The position numbers and the translations under genes were made by a program. Below, in pieces: positions 46,781 to 57,886 of a DNA stretch of 64,000 bases. The stretch covers positions 248,001 through 312,000 of the forward strand of contig JAJNNX010000039.1 of assembly GCA_023159155.1 (NCBI GenBank), given 5' to 3'. Positions within the stretch are counted from its first letter, which is position 1, and every line of letters starts with the position of its first letter. A model generated the notes under the pieces. That model saw only the letters and a list, made by a program, of their open reading frames with translations. It ran no database searches and was not told where the DNA came from. This DNA is from Ustulina deusta. Taxonomy: Eukaryota > Ascomycota > Sordariomycetes > Xylariales > Xylariaceae.

Positions 46781-48925
46781 TGCCACCAATACTACTACTA
46801 GGAGTCGAGACCGTCAGGAATTCAAATAATGCAGCTACACAGGGGACCAGTAAATAAGAGAATGCCGAGAGAAGAGGATATTCGAGATCATAAGAGAAGG
46901 CTGGCATTCATATTCCATTTGTCACAGTCACAGTCCCACATATAGACTGCAGACGAGGTTAAGCTTCCGACTTGACTACGTTCTATCTTTTGGTAGTGTT
47001 ATGTTGTGGTGCTGCAGTTCTATTCCGTGACACCATTTCACGGACCAGCCGAGCCTACCATCTAATGAGTCATTTGGCTGGCGATTTTAGGACCAGGGCT
47101 TAGACAACATGATATGCACATAGCGAAAAACGTACCATATGTTTATTTTATCGGCGCCAATCGCGAAGCGTGATGGCAGCCCACAAGCAAGTGAGATCTC
47201 AATTGGTCATTTGCGTGACGACGAAGGGTTGCGTTGAAAAGGACCTAGTCCTGCGGTCATACGTAAGGTATTTGGGGGTTGCAATTTATTATGTATGCTA
47301 GTATTACTCACCTCGTGATGCTGTGGGCAGAGAATACGAGCCATCGGAGCAGATCAGACCAATCTACGCGCCAGGTGTGGTGCCCATGATGGAGGGTGGA
47401 CTGGGGTAAACCATCCATTTGTTGGCCTCTTATGTAAAAGCACACTTCAGAAATAGCCAATCCTGGGACAAGAAGCCGTCCGGATAGCCCGATGGGTTGC
47501 TTGCATAGGTTCCCATCACGCTCATTAGTGATACATTACCCATTGCTTGGAGGGTATCCGCTGTCAGCGATGTGAATTAGACTAGGACTTTGTGGGTTAT
47601 AAGTCGAATTATTTTACCCGTGCCTAGCAAGGGTGTGAGAATCATATCCCGGACTTATGTCGGGGAACGGGCGACTCGCAAGGCTGTTCTCGTTGCAGAC
47701 TGAGAATCTCGGCGAATCTAGCCGGCCACGGGAGAGTTAGATAGTGGTGCAATTCGGAATATCCTCGAAGCCGTACGCCACACTGGAGTCTCCCTCATAG
47801 ATTCTCGCGGAATTATAGCACAGATTTATATATAGCTGAAGACTGTCAAAGTTATTCTAAACCCTTATATAATCACCTTCGGTTATCGCGTTATAGGCTT
47901 GAAGATATCCAAATTAATATCTGTCCATATTACCCCGCACCAGCTGGCTAAAGTCTAACCCTCGGACAAAGAAGGTCTGATAGATTCATTTGGATCGGTG
48001 ATGCTTTTTCCTGTGATTCTTAAATTGAAATACTTAACATGGTGACTCAAGTGCTATTATTTTCCGCCGCTCTTGCGTCTTCTTGGAACATGGCCCGCAA
48101 AGTAGACACCACATACTTGTCCTAGAAAATCAACGACTTCGAATGGGGGACGTAGTATACAATATAGGCATACGGCGTCGCAGTAGGGCCAGCACCTCCG
48201 CCACCACCACTCAGCCCTATAATTGTGGCAAGTGTTGGAGCATTGGTTACAACCTCATGGTGCAACCCGTACGAAGTACAGGTGCATGTTCCAATTCGTA
48301 CGGAGGTTATCGGCACGTGTGCACCTCACCTCCTTTATCATGTTAGCTCGTACCCTAGCAGAGTTCTCACCCTCTGCGTAAGTGAGAATCTCTGCTCCGT
48401 ACGAACATTCTCTTTCTTCTTATTTCTTCGATAGACGATATAGTACAATAGATTGTATTCTGTCCCACACGTGTTTGTTTTACGTACGATATCGTACAAA
48501 GCTCATTCAACATTAATAATTATATTAAAAGACATAAGTTAGCATATCTATAAATAAATATAAAAAACTTTTAAATAATAGCTGCTTAGTATTATATAAG
48601 GTAATTGCAATAAATCTTTCGCGAAATAGTGATGCTTAGTCGCAAAGCAACCCTTATATCATATAACTCCCTATTTCTGCCTTGGACTTATATTGAAACA
48701 GATTTGAAGACACTCCTTTGGTAGTTACGAATTATGCAATGCCAGCGTGAGAGTAAGCGTAGTAATCACATCATAAGTATGCGCTATAAAAACGTAATAT
48801 CGACACAGTAGTAAAGTGTTCAGTCTATGGGCACTATTTTGGTACTCAACACAATCATATCCGATTCGCTAAGTCAATACATCTGGATTGTGATCAGCCC
48901 TGAGGCTAGTGAAGGCGCCCTGGGA
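46781..48925. other. Long intergenic region with AT-rich part
   Basis: No gene is supported in 2.1 kb. The left end is the promoter of the STAND gene. A TA-rich stretch at about 48480-48680 may be decayed repeat DNA. Confidence 0.45.
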
Positions 48926-50865
48926 TCATTGGAGTTGAGCTTCGACTGGACTGCTGGTCGTGGTTGGGCTAGCAAAGTCTATTTCGGGCTGCTGATCCAC
49001 ATCCAGTTGCCATGAATGAACCATGTCTTCAAGCCAAGTTTCGGACGCTAGCGGCTCTTCAGACATACCGCTCCTATCTCGATTAGTTGGTGTATCCCAA
49101 CTGGTTGAATTGGTCTCAAAGTGGTCCAAAATAATATCACCAATTCTTCTTATCAGAGTAGGACTCAGGGATTTAGTTTCCTGTTCGCCAAGGGACCTCG
49201 CAAAAATCTCGCCAGCGTTGTCCTCCCAATAGCTTCGTAGACAAGAAAGCAACTCTGTCTGGTCGTTTTCAATGTGAGGGGACCGAGGGAGTTTAGCCCC
49301 TGGAAATATCACCTTCCATAATTCCATCCATTGTTGCTCTATGCTCATCCCTCGACTTCCGTAACTCCTCAGCTTTGTCTTCTGGCTGTCTGAGATAATA
49401 CTATCGAAATTTGGTACTTCCTTCAAGATGCAACCTTCCCAAATATGATTATCTCGTTCGCTGGAGCACTTGAAGTTTTGAGAGCAACGGGGGCAGTCTA
49501 GTTCAGGTTTGCAGTGGTGCCTGTAAATATGTTGCTTTACGTCCTTGATACGGCGCAGGATATACTTGCTGCAAATCTGGTACCGCTGAGGATTCTTCTT
49601 ATAAAATGGACATGCAAGAAGCCGTCGCCGTCCGCTATCTCGATGGCGTCGATCGCAAGAATGCTCACCCCCACCGCCTTCATTGCCGCTCCAGGATGGT
49701 CTCTTCCCGCAGCTTTTTTTGGAAGCTGCTAATTGTGGTGAAGGAGAGATTTTTGAAATCTTTTCCCTGCGCTCGACTAGATCAGAGCAACCACTGACTG
49801 AACGCTTTAACCCGCCCTTCTGGCCTGAAGGCCCCTGATTTTGAAATTGGTCGCAGAAGGAGGGGTCGAAAGATATATCGATCTCATCGTTGTGGTTTTC
49901 ATTACAGTCAAATGTAATGTCCTGCTCGGGATATGTAAGGAATCTAGTCTGTTGTATCTGCGGAGAAGCTGTAGAGACTTGGACGGTGGTAATGGGGCTA
50001 GAAAACTCGTATGAAATATTTGGAGTCGGCACATCATCGATAATTTTCACCCCCAGGTCGAATCCAGAAGTTGAATCCAGGCTCGACGCTATTGGGAGAT
50101 GGTCGAAGCTCCAATTTGAATACGGAAAATCAACAGGCGTACTTGGATCAAAGTCCATTGCCATGATGGTCCCTATTGGTTTCGCTTCAAATTCCAGTGT
50201 TCGCAGCCCTTCTTCCTGTGGTAGGGTATACACCTGCCGTTCTGCAAGTAGAGTGAGCTGATGGACTAATGAGTTAGAAAGGTAGATCATTTACCTGCTA
50301 TTTGTGTCATATGCTTCGGCAAGTCTGGAGCGAAGTACTGGCCTCCAAGTTCTCTAAAGGCCCAGCTGCAATCATCAGAAGAGGTCAGACTTTCAGGCGC
50401 CCCTGTTACTTCAGCGTGAAAGCCTAGCGGATAAAGTTCCTTTGAGAATGACTGCGGCTCGTTGGTGGGAGCTACAGATTTGGTGGAAATGGGCGTTGCT
50501 GTCGTCACGGGTTCATCACCTGATTGATCTGTGCTTTTATATGCTATCTGATTTTTGAAATCGCCATAGAAGGCCTCTTCCGAAAATATAGAATCATTTT
50601 CGAATGTTTTATCAGAGTCGCGACTGTTCTTGCGAGACCGCCGTGTTTTGCTTTGGTTTTTCTCTCTCCGCTTCGGCGGAGCAGAGGAACCAATTAGCAA
50701 CATAGACATTCCTGTTTCCCCGTATAGCTGCCAAATTTTTATAAAATGTAGGGAAGATTTACTAGAGGTTGAAGATAGCATCTGATGTGATGTGCAAATT
50801 GACGTTGTGGTATTGATGAGTAAGCTAATATTTGATTCCGGACAAAAAGGTAATTTTACATCCAT
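48926..50865 (-). CDS. ACPFY double zinc-finger protein (paralog 1)
   Basis: This encodes a 628-residue protein. Two exons (50865-50295, 50241-48926) join in phase over a 53-nt intron with a CTAAC branch. A basic, Ser-rich N-terminus (PPKRREKNQSKTRRSRKNS, about 63-81) could be a nuclear signal. From about residue 399 comes ACPFY, starting a cysteine/histidine region with spacing C-x12-C-x13-H-x4-H-x6-C-x2-C-x12-H-x4-C, followed by WMELWKVIFPGAKLPRSPH. The same layout occurs in the two genes to the right. Fingers of this kind are common in uncharacterised proteins of filamentous ascomycetes, often in accessory regions; no function is known to me. ATG 50865 directly abuts a 19-bp tandem repeat, so a downstream ATG could also serve as start. 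Confidence 0.78.
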
Positions 50866-50867
50866 AT

Positions 50868-50943
50868 CATATGATTATCGTACACCCATATAATTATTGT
50901 ACACCCATATGATTATTGTACACCCGTATGATGATTCTACACC
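50868..50943. repeat. Tandem repeat, four copies of a 19-bp unit
   Basis: Four near-identical 19-bp units (consensus CATATGATTATTGTACACC) at 50868, 50887, 50906 and 50925, ending two bases before the start codon of the finger gene, i.e. in its 5' leader or core promoter. Confidence 0.9.
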
Positions 50944-51144
50944 TGGACAATGATTCTCCATGACTTCTTTCAACCTTTGCGTTATTGTGGATACTGGGGT
51001 GCTGCCCAGCCCACCTCAGCCCATCTCAGTGGCTACATTCTGCCCAGCGCAGCGCCCCCGATCTGCCTAGCCAAATTTGGCTTTTTGGAAAAAGGGGTGG
51101 CTAACTTGTATTCCTGATTGGCCATGATTCTATGCAAATACTCT

Positions 51145-51291
51145 GCACAGATGTGTACACACAGATGCGCGCACAGGCGCATACACAGGCGCACACAAAA
51201 GGCGTACACAGATGTGTACACAGATGCGCACACAGGTGTGCATACGGATGAGCACGCATTTGTGTACACGGAGGCGCACACAAATGCGTAC
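51145..51291. repeat. Degenerate 12-bp minisatellite, about 12 copies
   Basis: The unit is close to ACACAGATGCGC with variation in the last six bases. Because 12 is a multiple of three, frames through it stay open on both strands and encode low-complexity Cys/Ala/His repeats with no likely function. Confidence 0.85.
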
Positions 51292-52530
51292 AGTTTTCAA
51301 GGATTCAAAACTTCGTATACCGAATGACCAAAATTCCAGAGCGAACAAATAAACCAATGTAGCTTACAAGGTCGCATTTACAATAGTGTACGCGACCCAA
51401 TAGATTCCTCCTATGGGAACCTGAGAACGGCTTAAAAATGTTGCATGATATACATGTATTTGCGCCAAAGTGCGTTACTAGCGGAATTGAACCCATTGTA
51501 ATTGTGTGTTTCTGCGGCGAGCTGACTTTCCTAGAATACAAAAGCATCTAATACTGGATGCTTGAGGATGTCAATAAACGAGTGTAAATTCCTAACATAT
51601 ATTTCAAGATATGTAAAAACTGTGAAGCCCCGGCCCACACCCCCTTTCGGCCATGCTCAGCCCCAACATCCGTTGTGGTGGTGGTACTAATGCAAGCCAC
51701 GTTACTTTGTCCCATCTCCTCCAATTAGTCTAACCCCTACGTCCTTCGTAATGAACCTGCAAACTCAGATATTCCAACCTGATATGTGGATTTTGATCAT
51801 TCGGCTAAGTGTGTGCAAGGGGGTAAGCTACACGTGTGGGGGGTCTGACCACAAGGCACAATGATTAGCACGACCATATGTCTCACTCAGGTTAGAAATC
51901 ATGACCCCATTTGAATCGAGTATAATTGGAAGGTTGTTCCGCGCAGCGCGACTCGTCTTGGGTGGATTTGGGCATAGTACACATCTGTGTAAGGCCACGG
52001 GCTTGAATACACACTATTTTGACACACAATTGTGTGTACTGCCCAAGCACCTTATAACACACGACAAGTCTCATCCTCTAATACAGAGCTTTTAGTGGTG
52101 GCTTCAGATCAATGAGCCCGGCTACGCTATAAAGTATGTTCTCGGTGTTCAAGATTTGGATTGTTGATTTATGAAGAAACTCATTCCAACTTAGATCAAC
52201 CAAGAGCGAGACCCGTCGAGCGCTCAAGTGTCTACCCTCAGGACATGGCCCAAGGTAAGAATTTATCGCCGTCCCTGGCCCAAGAAGGAGACTTGAATTT
52301 TAGCGAGGTGAGATACTGGACGCTTCTAGGCAAACAGGCTTGTTAAATTCCGTGGAAGGATGCTTTAGATGCATTGGGCGGTTCCCCCGACATGATACTA
52401 CACTTTGAACACACACATGGTTCTTGGGCGCCTTGCCTTGCTAGTGGAGTGCCTAAGCACGTGAGCACTATGTTGCGACGCCTCGGGGGCAAAAGCCATC
52501 ATTGGTCACGGGTCTTTCCGGCATGGGGAG

Positions 52531-52586
52531 TCTACACAACTGGGTATACACAAATAAGTATACACAGCCGGGTATGCACAACTGAG
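52531..52586. repeat. 14-bp tandem repeat, four copies
   Basis: Units TATACACAACTGGG-like at 52531, 52545, 52559 and 52573, with the TACACA core also seen in the other two repeats nearby. Confidence 0.75.
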
Positions 52587-52754
52587 TAGAGATGAAGCTC
52601 GTCGGAACGATGGAACACGTCAGTAATTCTGTACACCGAATATGTAAAATTATGAATCCCAACTTGCAACAGAAATTCTGTCACTTCTCTCTTTGTTACA
52701 GAGTCCCAATTCACTCGTCGTTGATCTCAAGAAATCTTGTGTTCCGAGTCCGAC

Positions 52755-53006
52755 CTCCGTTCTCGACCTGAGGCTTCAGAACAGCTCATCGAAGCTTCAG
52801 TAAGTCTCGCTGAGGCTTCGATACAGCTTCTTGAAACCTTAGTGCAGCCCCCCAAAGCTTCAAAACAACTCATCAAAGCTTCAATACGGCTCATCGAAAC
52901 TTCAGTACGGCTCCCTAAGGCTTTAGAACAGCTCATCAAAACTTCAGTACGTCTCGCCGAGCCTTCAACACGGCTCATCGAAGCTTCAGCACGGCTCTTA
53001 ATACGG
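52755..53006 (+). repeat. 21-bp tandem repeat reading as heptads
   Basis: About twelve degenerate 21-bp units with core GCTTCAxTACGGCTCATCGAA. In the plus frame they read as seven-residue units of the form EASxRLI. The frame continues without a stop into the finger gene at 53016, but no in-frame ATG precedes the repeat and a TGA lies at 52722, so translation would need a spliced upstream exon. Confidence 0.8.
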
Positions 53007-53015
53007 CTCCCAGAG

Positions 53016-54280
53016 ATGGCGCAAACAATCGTCTCGCTCGACTGCGTTCTAGGCCAATATCAAGACTCACTAATGGAAACGTTTGAGAGAGAACAGCGCA
53101 TGCAAGCGATTCTTGCTCGCATCAAGGTATGCTACCCACATCCTAGCTGCGCGACGTTTATTCTGTCTTGTTTTCAGACGGGTTGTACTGATTGTAGTAG
53201 GAGCTACGTATTGAAAACCGTTATCCTTCCCGACAACTACAGGTCCAGGACCTGGTGGATGAGCAGCAGGATATTGAAGCCGATTCCGATGAGCCGTAAG
53301 AGTGTCCCCCTATCCCCATTACACATGAGTCGGCCGTATCTAAGACCAAGCGCAGGCATCTTGAGGCAGTCCTTTGCCTGATGCTTGGTGATGGAGTCCA
53401 TATTCAATGCGGCAACACTGGAAGAGCCCGGAGCGGTGTAGGGAGTACCATTCCTCATCATACCTCTCAGATCGGGAGTTCCGGGCTCGGTGGCCGCGCT
53501 TCGAAGTGTTCGAACAAAAACAAACACTTTCGCCGAGGTCGAGAAGGTGATGATCAACCATCTCAAGGGCAAAACAAACCCCCATCGGGTCCGGCAACCG
53601 CCGGATTACCATTTGCTTGTCCATTTTATTGTCATGACAAAGAGGAGCACCAGAATTGCCTGAGTAGGAGGCTCAGGCGCATTGGCGATGTTCGCCAACA
53701 TCTGAAAAGATGCCATATGCAGGCAAGCTGGTGTCCTCGGTGCGGGGTCATATTTCGGAATGACCGTGCCTATGCCCAACGCAATGAACACATTTCAAGC
53801 TGCGAAACCTATATTCATCCCTCCCCTCCCCCGCCCCCAGGAATGACGGGTGAGCAATTGATAGCTATGACCGATGCTGCGCGCCATAGGCGCGGCTCTA
53901 ACGATGAAGGGAGATGGTATGAAATTTGGGACATTATGTTTCCTGGTGAACGGCGTCCCCTGTCACCATACATTAACGTCGCCTCTGAATGGCGTCGTCT
54001 GGGGGCTCGTGCTGCTGTTACACAGTACCTGCAGGAGGATCGGCTATCTCAGTTTATGACGCATAATTTGAATGGGATCGACTTGCGATACACGCTAGAG
54101 TTACTTCTCGAAGACGTCCGCCACGCTTACAATCATGCCGCCTTGCCGAACCATGATCTGACCCATCATCCAAACGTCGACTTTGACAACGACGACGACA
54201 ACAGCGATGGTGGTGATGACGGTGATGACGGTGATGACGGTGATGATAATGATGAACTGGACTATCTCCAAGATAGCTAG
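53016..54280 (+). CDS. ACPFY double zinc-finger protein (paralog 2)
   Basis: This encodes a 376-residue protein. Three exons (53016-53126, 53201-53295, 53356-54280) join in phase: the first reads MAQTIVSLDCVLGQYQDS, the second is acidic and Gln-rich (about 38-69), and the third carries the fingers. ACPFY starts at about residue 154, with spacing C-x12-C-x13-H-x4-H-x5-C-x2-C-x15-H-x3-C, then a proline run and WYEIWDIMFPGERRPLSPY (about 246-264). The tail is strongly acidic, with GDD units from a 9-bp coding repeat. The layout matches the genes at 48.9 and 56.9 kb. An alternative acceptor at 53177 keeps a longer but less protein-like frame. Function unknown; the ATG used is the first in frame after the heptad-coding repeat, which might extend the protein. 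Confidence 0.72.
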
Positions 54281-56926
54281 GGCTGAGTCGCGTTAGCTCA
54301 TGCCGAACGCTCCCGACGGTATTAGACAGTGTAAGTAGGTATTTTCATAACCAACCTAGAGTCGCTTTCTGCCATGGACCCTACATTGCCCCTCGGCCAT
54401 TTAATCCTGTTTATCCCCTATATGCCTAGATGCTAACATCGCGTTGACACCACCAGAATATTACTATATCGGCGGGGGCTACAACGTCGTTTATCTGGCT
54501 TAAAATTAGGTGTTGAGTTATTCTGTCAACTTGAACTTGAACTTGAACTTGTTTACTGCATAAACTGCTGAAGAATTATTTCCTTTAATGGTGATATATA
54601 TGTAAACCATGAATATTACTATAGACATAAGATACATATAATAGTACCTACCTACCTGTATGTCACTCGACCTATAACCATTCCACAACCCACAATGCGG
54701 GAGAATACAGTCAACAATGTACCTAGATTACGTGCCCATGCCATGATGGAATTAAGGACGTAAGTTTTGACCCCTAGCCAAAACTACCCCCCATCGTACT
54801 TCCCCAAATATTTCATAGGGTTGTTGTAGCATTGGGTAGAATAACTAAGTCGGAAAAAAGGTAGAGACTGACAGGAACTACTGTGAGGGGTAAAAATAGG
54901 CACTATTCTTTATCTATTCCCACACTTAGCCAAACCCCCTTTACTATGTCACAGCGGCTAGCCTGTATACCGCTGCGCCAACAACCAAAAGGTCAGCAAT
55001 ACTCCGATGTGGTAGGAGTATCCAGGCTTCCGTACATATATATACACCTCTAAGTACGCATACGATCCGTGTACGCTAGCGTATATAGTGGTATAACAAT
55101 AAATTAAAAAAAGGGGCAACAAAAAAAAAGATAGCAAGCAATGCTTAAGGTATCCCTAAAAACAGATTCTTTGATCTAGACAATAAATTCTTTATATTAG
55201 ATATTTAAAATGTAGTGTAGGGCTAAGGATATCCCTAAAATAGAAAGCTTTGCCGGCGAAGCTCTATTAGTACGCTATAAATCAAAGTGTAAGGCACTTC
55301 AATTTAAAAATTCCCCCCTTCGACTACTTTCCTTAGTTTTTCAATACCGCCCTAAGACAACTTAAAGCTATTTAGAAGGCTTCAAGGTCTACGGCTACTA
55401 TAGAATACATAAGCTACAAACTCTGATTTAGAGCTGTGGTTAATTTATAATAGCGATTCTAACCAATAGCTAATGCAGTAGGGCTAGTGCTAGCGGCCCG
55501 TCGCCAGCTGCCAGCAGTTGCGAATGTGGCAGTACAGGCAATTATTGGCTATATTTAGGGGTTCGAATGGCAATAAAAGCCTTCAAACTTCTCAGAGCAA
55601 CACTTACAAAGCATGCACACAATCACTTGTTTTTAGTAGAATGTGCTTTAGTCTGTTTTTGTTGTTTTTTGTTGTTGTTTTGAGGGCTAGTTGCCCCGTC
55701 CTTCTCCAATAAGCTGTAACACTTTTCTGGCCAATCATGGTATGGGATGTTCTACATAATTGGAAAGCGTAGCTTTCTAATTACCTCCTATGTAAAACAG
55801 CGAGCGGAATGCTACAAGCTACAAAAGTAGGGGATTTTTTTGGACACATAGATTTCTCGATTTTGAATTAACAGATAATGGCTGCCAAAAGGAAGTAATT
55901 GACAATCTACATCTCTGCCGCAGTAGAAAAACCAAGGTATACTGCACAAGGAGAAAAACAAAGGCTGCGCAGCTTTTACCAAGTATTGTGGCATTGGGTG
56001 GAATAGCAAAGCGTTTTCCCTCTTGTAAAGTTCGCAGGGGCCATAGCTAACAGCTTTTCGAGGCTAATATGAGTTGTTAAAGCCAGGCAGAAGATATGTA
56101 AAGTCATCTGGAGTCTAAACAATGACTAGGAAGGTCTCTGCCGCTGAATTACACGATGTGTTCTATTGATGATGCCAAGGGATGTGCAGTGGGTCCATCC
56201 GCAGAACCACTTAGGAACCAACAGAGGCTAAATCAGGGCGCATGGTAGCGGTCACTCCAGGTGGTAATTCAAGGCAATTATTGCGGCATGTTGTACGCCT
56301 GGTTCCTCGAAAAGACCGCCTTCAATGATGTAACATTTAAAATTAGAGGCCCCTGACGATTAGAACTAGATAATAAAAGCCAGGCAATCAAACCTAGACA
56401 TAGGCGCACTGTAACATTCAACGTTTGATAATCGGATTTGGGGTGGCTGTTTGCTAGCACAGAACCTTGTGCTCAGCTAGGTACTTATTTCGACTCCCTT
56501 CGTACCTCCTGAAGGGATGAGCCGAGTAGCCACGCACAAAGGGCGTGCACGCATGAGCGCATGGCTCTAGGTACAGCCCTGGTCAGGTAGCGCCGCCCTG
56601 TAGTCTCATGTCGCAAGTTTGTGAAGTCATCGCTATCGATAGGCCACACAAGGCAAGTAGGACGGCGGGACGGACCCAGCCTGAATCGGCGCATTTGTGC
56701 GCGTTTGTGCCGATGCTATGCTCTGGGCCGCACACTCGGTGAACCCCAAGCGCACGACCGCATCTCACGTTTTGTCAACTTTCCAACGAAAACACCATCT
56801 TATATATTTTGCTCTCCGGGCCCAACATGAGTAGTTGAACAACCATCCAAGCGTCTCAATTCCCCTGCAGTGTGCCCACACTTCCCTTCTATCTATCCTG
56901 TAAAACGATCGCCCCGCGGCACCAAA
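54281..56926. other. Long AT-rich intergenic region
   Basis: No gene is supported in 2.6 kb. A TTGAAC hexamer run lies at 54528-54551. The stretch at about 55080-55500 is rich in TA and stop codons in all frames and looks like an old element degraded by mutation. A TTGTTTTTTGTTG run is at about 55660-55680. Confidence 0.5.
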
Positions 56927-57886
56927 ATGCATGGTCCTTACCCACATAGATCGATAAGGCCGCAGCCTACGAGCAGTGGACAGCCTTCAACCCGAGGACC
57001 AACGCTTGCGGGAGAGCCCTCATCTCCTCGGGACGTATTTGATACCGGTCCCGATGGCGGGGGTGAAGACGAGATGCACCCGCTTGATGTTCCCTCGTCG
57101 CAAACGCCTGGCGCCAGCACCGCGGAAGATCTCGCGGGCGAGGCAAAGGAACTCGTCGATATTGTATTAGAGAAGTTTCTCCGGGCCCCAGAGTCTCTTA
57201 GTTGCGGCACGAAGGGCGAGATATTCGACAAGCGGCTCCAGACACCCTGGCTTGAGAGACTCGTCGAGGTCGAGCAGAAGTCGGACACGGATGACGAAGA
57301 CACCGTCATTGTTGGCTCACCCGAGCCCACAAAGTCCCACCTGGCATGCCCATTTTATGTCAGCCAAAAAGAGAAATATCGCAATTGCCTGACGCGGGTC
57401 GATCTACGAGGCATGAAGGACCTTAGGCGGCATCTTGAAACCGAACACCGCCAACCCTCATACTGCCCGATTTGCAACGACACCTTCGTCTCAAGTGCAG
57501 ACTGGGCCGAACATATTCGACGCAGATCTTGTACGTCCTCCGGGAAGCCACGCCCCGAAGGCATTACGATTTTGCAAATTTCGGAGCTGGCTCGACGGTT
57601 CGACTCTTGGACTTCGCGGGAGCTCCAGTGGTTATTGACCTGGGAGATTGTCTTTCCGGGCGCCAAGCTACCATCGCTGGCGTTTCCCCCTGCCGGAGTC
57701 GAGACTGCGGTCTGGGCGCTGCGGGATTTCTGGTCGGCTGAAGGGGCCCAAATCGTGTCCAATTTCCTATCCGAGAGGCAGCTGCACTACGACGAGCCTG
57801 ATTTCGTGAAACTGGGATCGCTGGTTCGTGATCTAGCGATCGATCGGTTGGTTGCATTGTGTAAACCAGGCGGAAATGACGATTAG
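56927..57886 (+). CDS. ACPFY double zinc-finger protein (paralog 3)
   Basis: A single-exon gene of 319 residues. ACPFY starts at about residue 140, with spacing C-x12-C-x14-H-x4-H-x5-C-x2-C-x12-H-x5-C, followed by a Gly/Pro turn and LQWLLTWEIVFPGAKLPSL (about 232-250), equivalent to the W-x3-W-x2-x-FPG motif of the two paralogs on the left. The N-terminus is Pro/Ser/Gly-rich and acidic (SDTDDEDTVIVGSPEP just before the fingers). The frame is open upstream to 56870, but the first ATG is at 56927. It is on the same strand as paralog 2 and shorter than paralog 1. The base composition is clearly higher in GC than in the flanking DNA, consistent with a functional coding sequence. Function unknown. 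Confidence 0.78.
   Translation: MHGPYPHRSIRPQPTSSGQPSTRGPTLAGEPSSPRDVFDTGPDGGGEDEMHPLDVPSSQTPGASTAEDLAGEAKELVDIVLEKFLRAPESLSCGTKGEIFDKRLQTPWLERLVEVEQKSDTDDEDTVIVGSPEPTKSHLACPFYVSQKEKYRNCLTRVDLRGMKDLRRHLETEHRQPSYCPICNDTFVSSADWAEHIRRRSCTSSGKPRPEGITILQISELARRFDSWTSRELQWLLTWEIVFPGAKLPSLAFPPAGVETAVWALRDFWSAEGAQIVSNFLSERQLHYDEPDFVKLGSLVRDLAIDRLVALCKPGGNDD

Larger units (their letters stand above)
50944..53015. other. Repeat-rich intergenic region between finger genes
   Basis: This separates paralogs 1 and 2. It holds a 12-bp minisatellite (51145-51291), a 14-bp repeat (52531-52586) and a 21-bp repeat (about 52755-53006). Several short frames are open because repeat units are multiples of three; none is supported as a gene on its own. 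Confidence 0.6.

Noticed and set aside
51033..51357. Several Cys/Val/His-rich frames
   Set aside because: They are produced by the 12-bp minisatellite, whose unit is a multiple of three.
55560..55580. GGTTCGAAT, resembling a tRNA T-loop
   Set aside because: No matching acceptor stem, D-arm or anticodon arm can be drawn around it.
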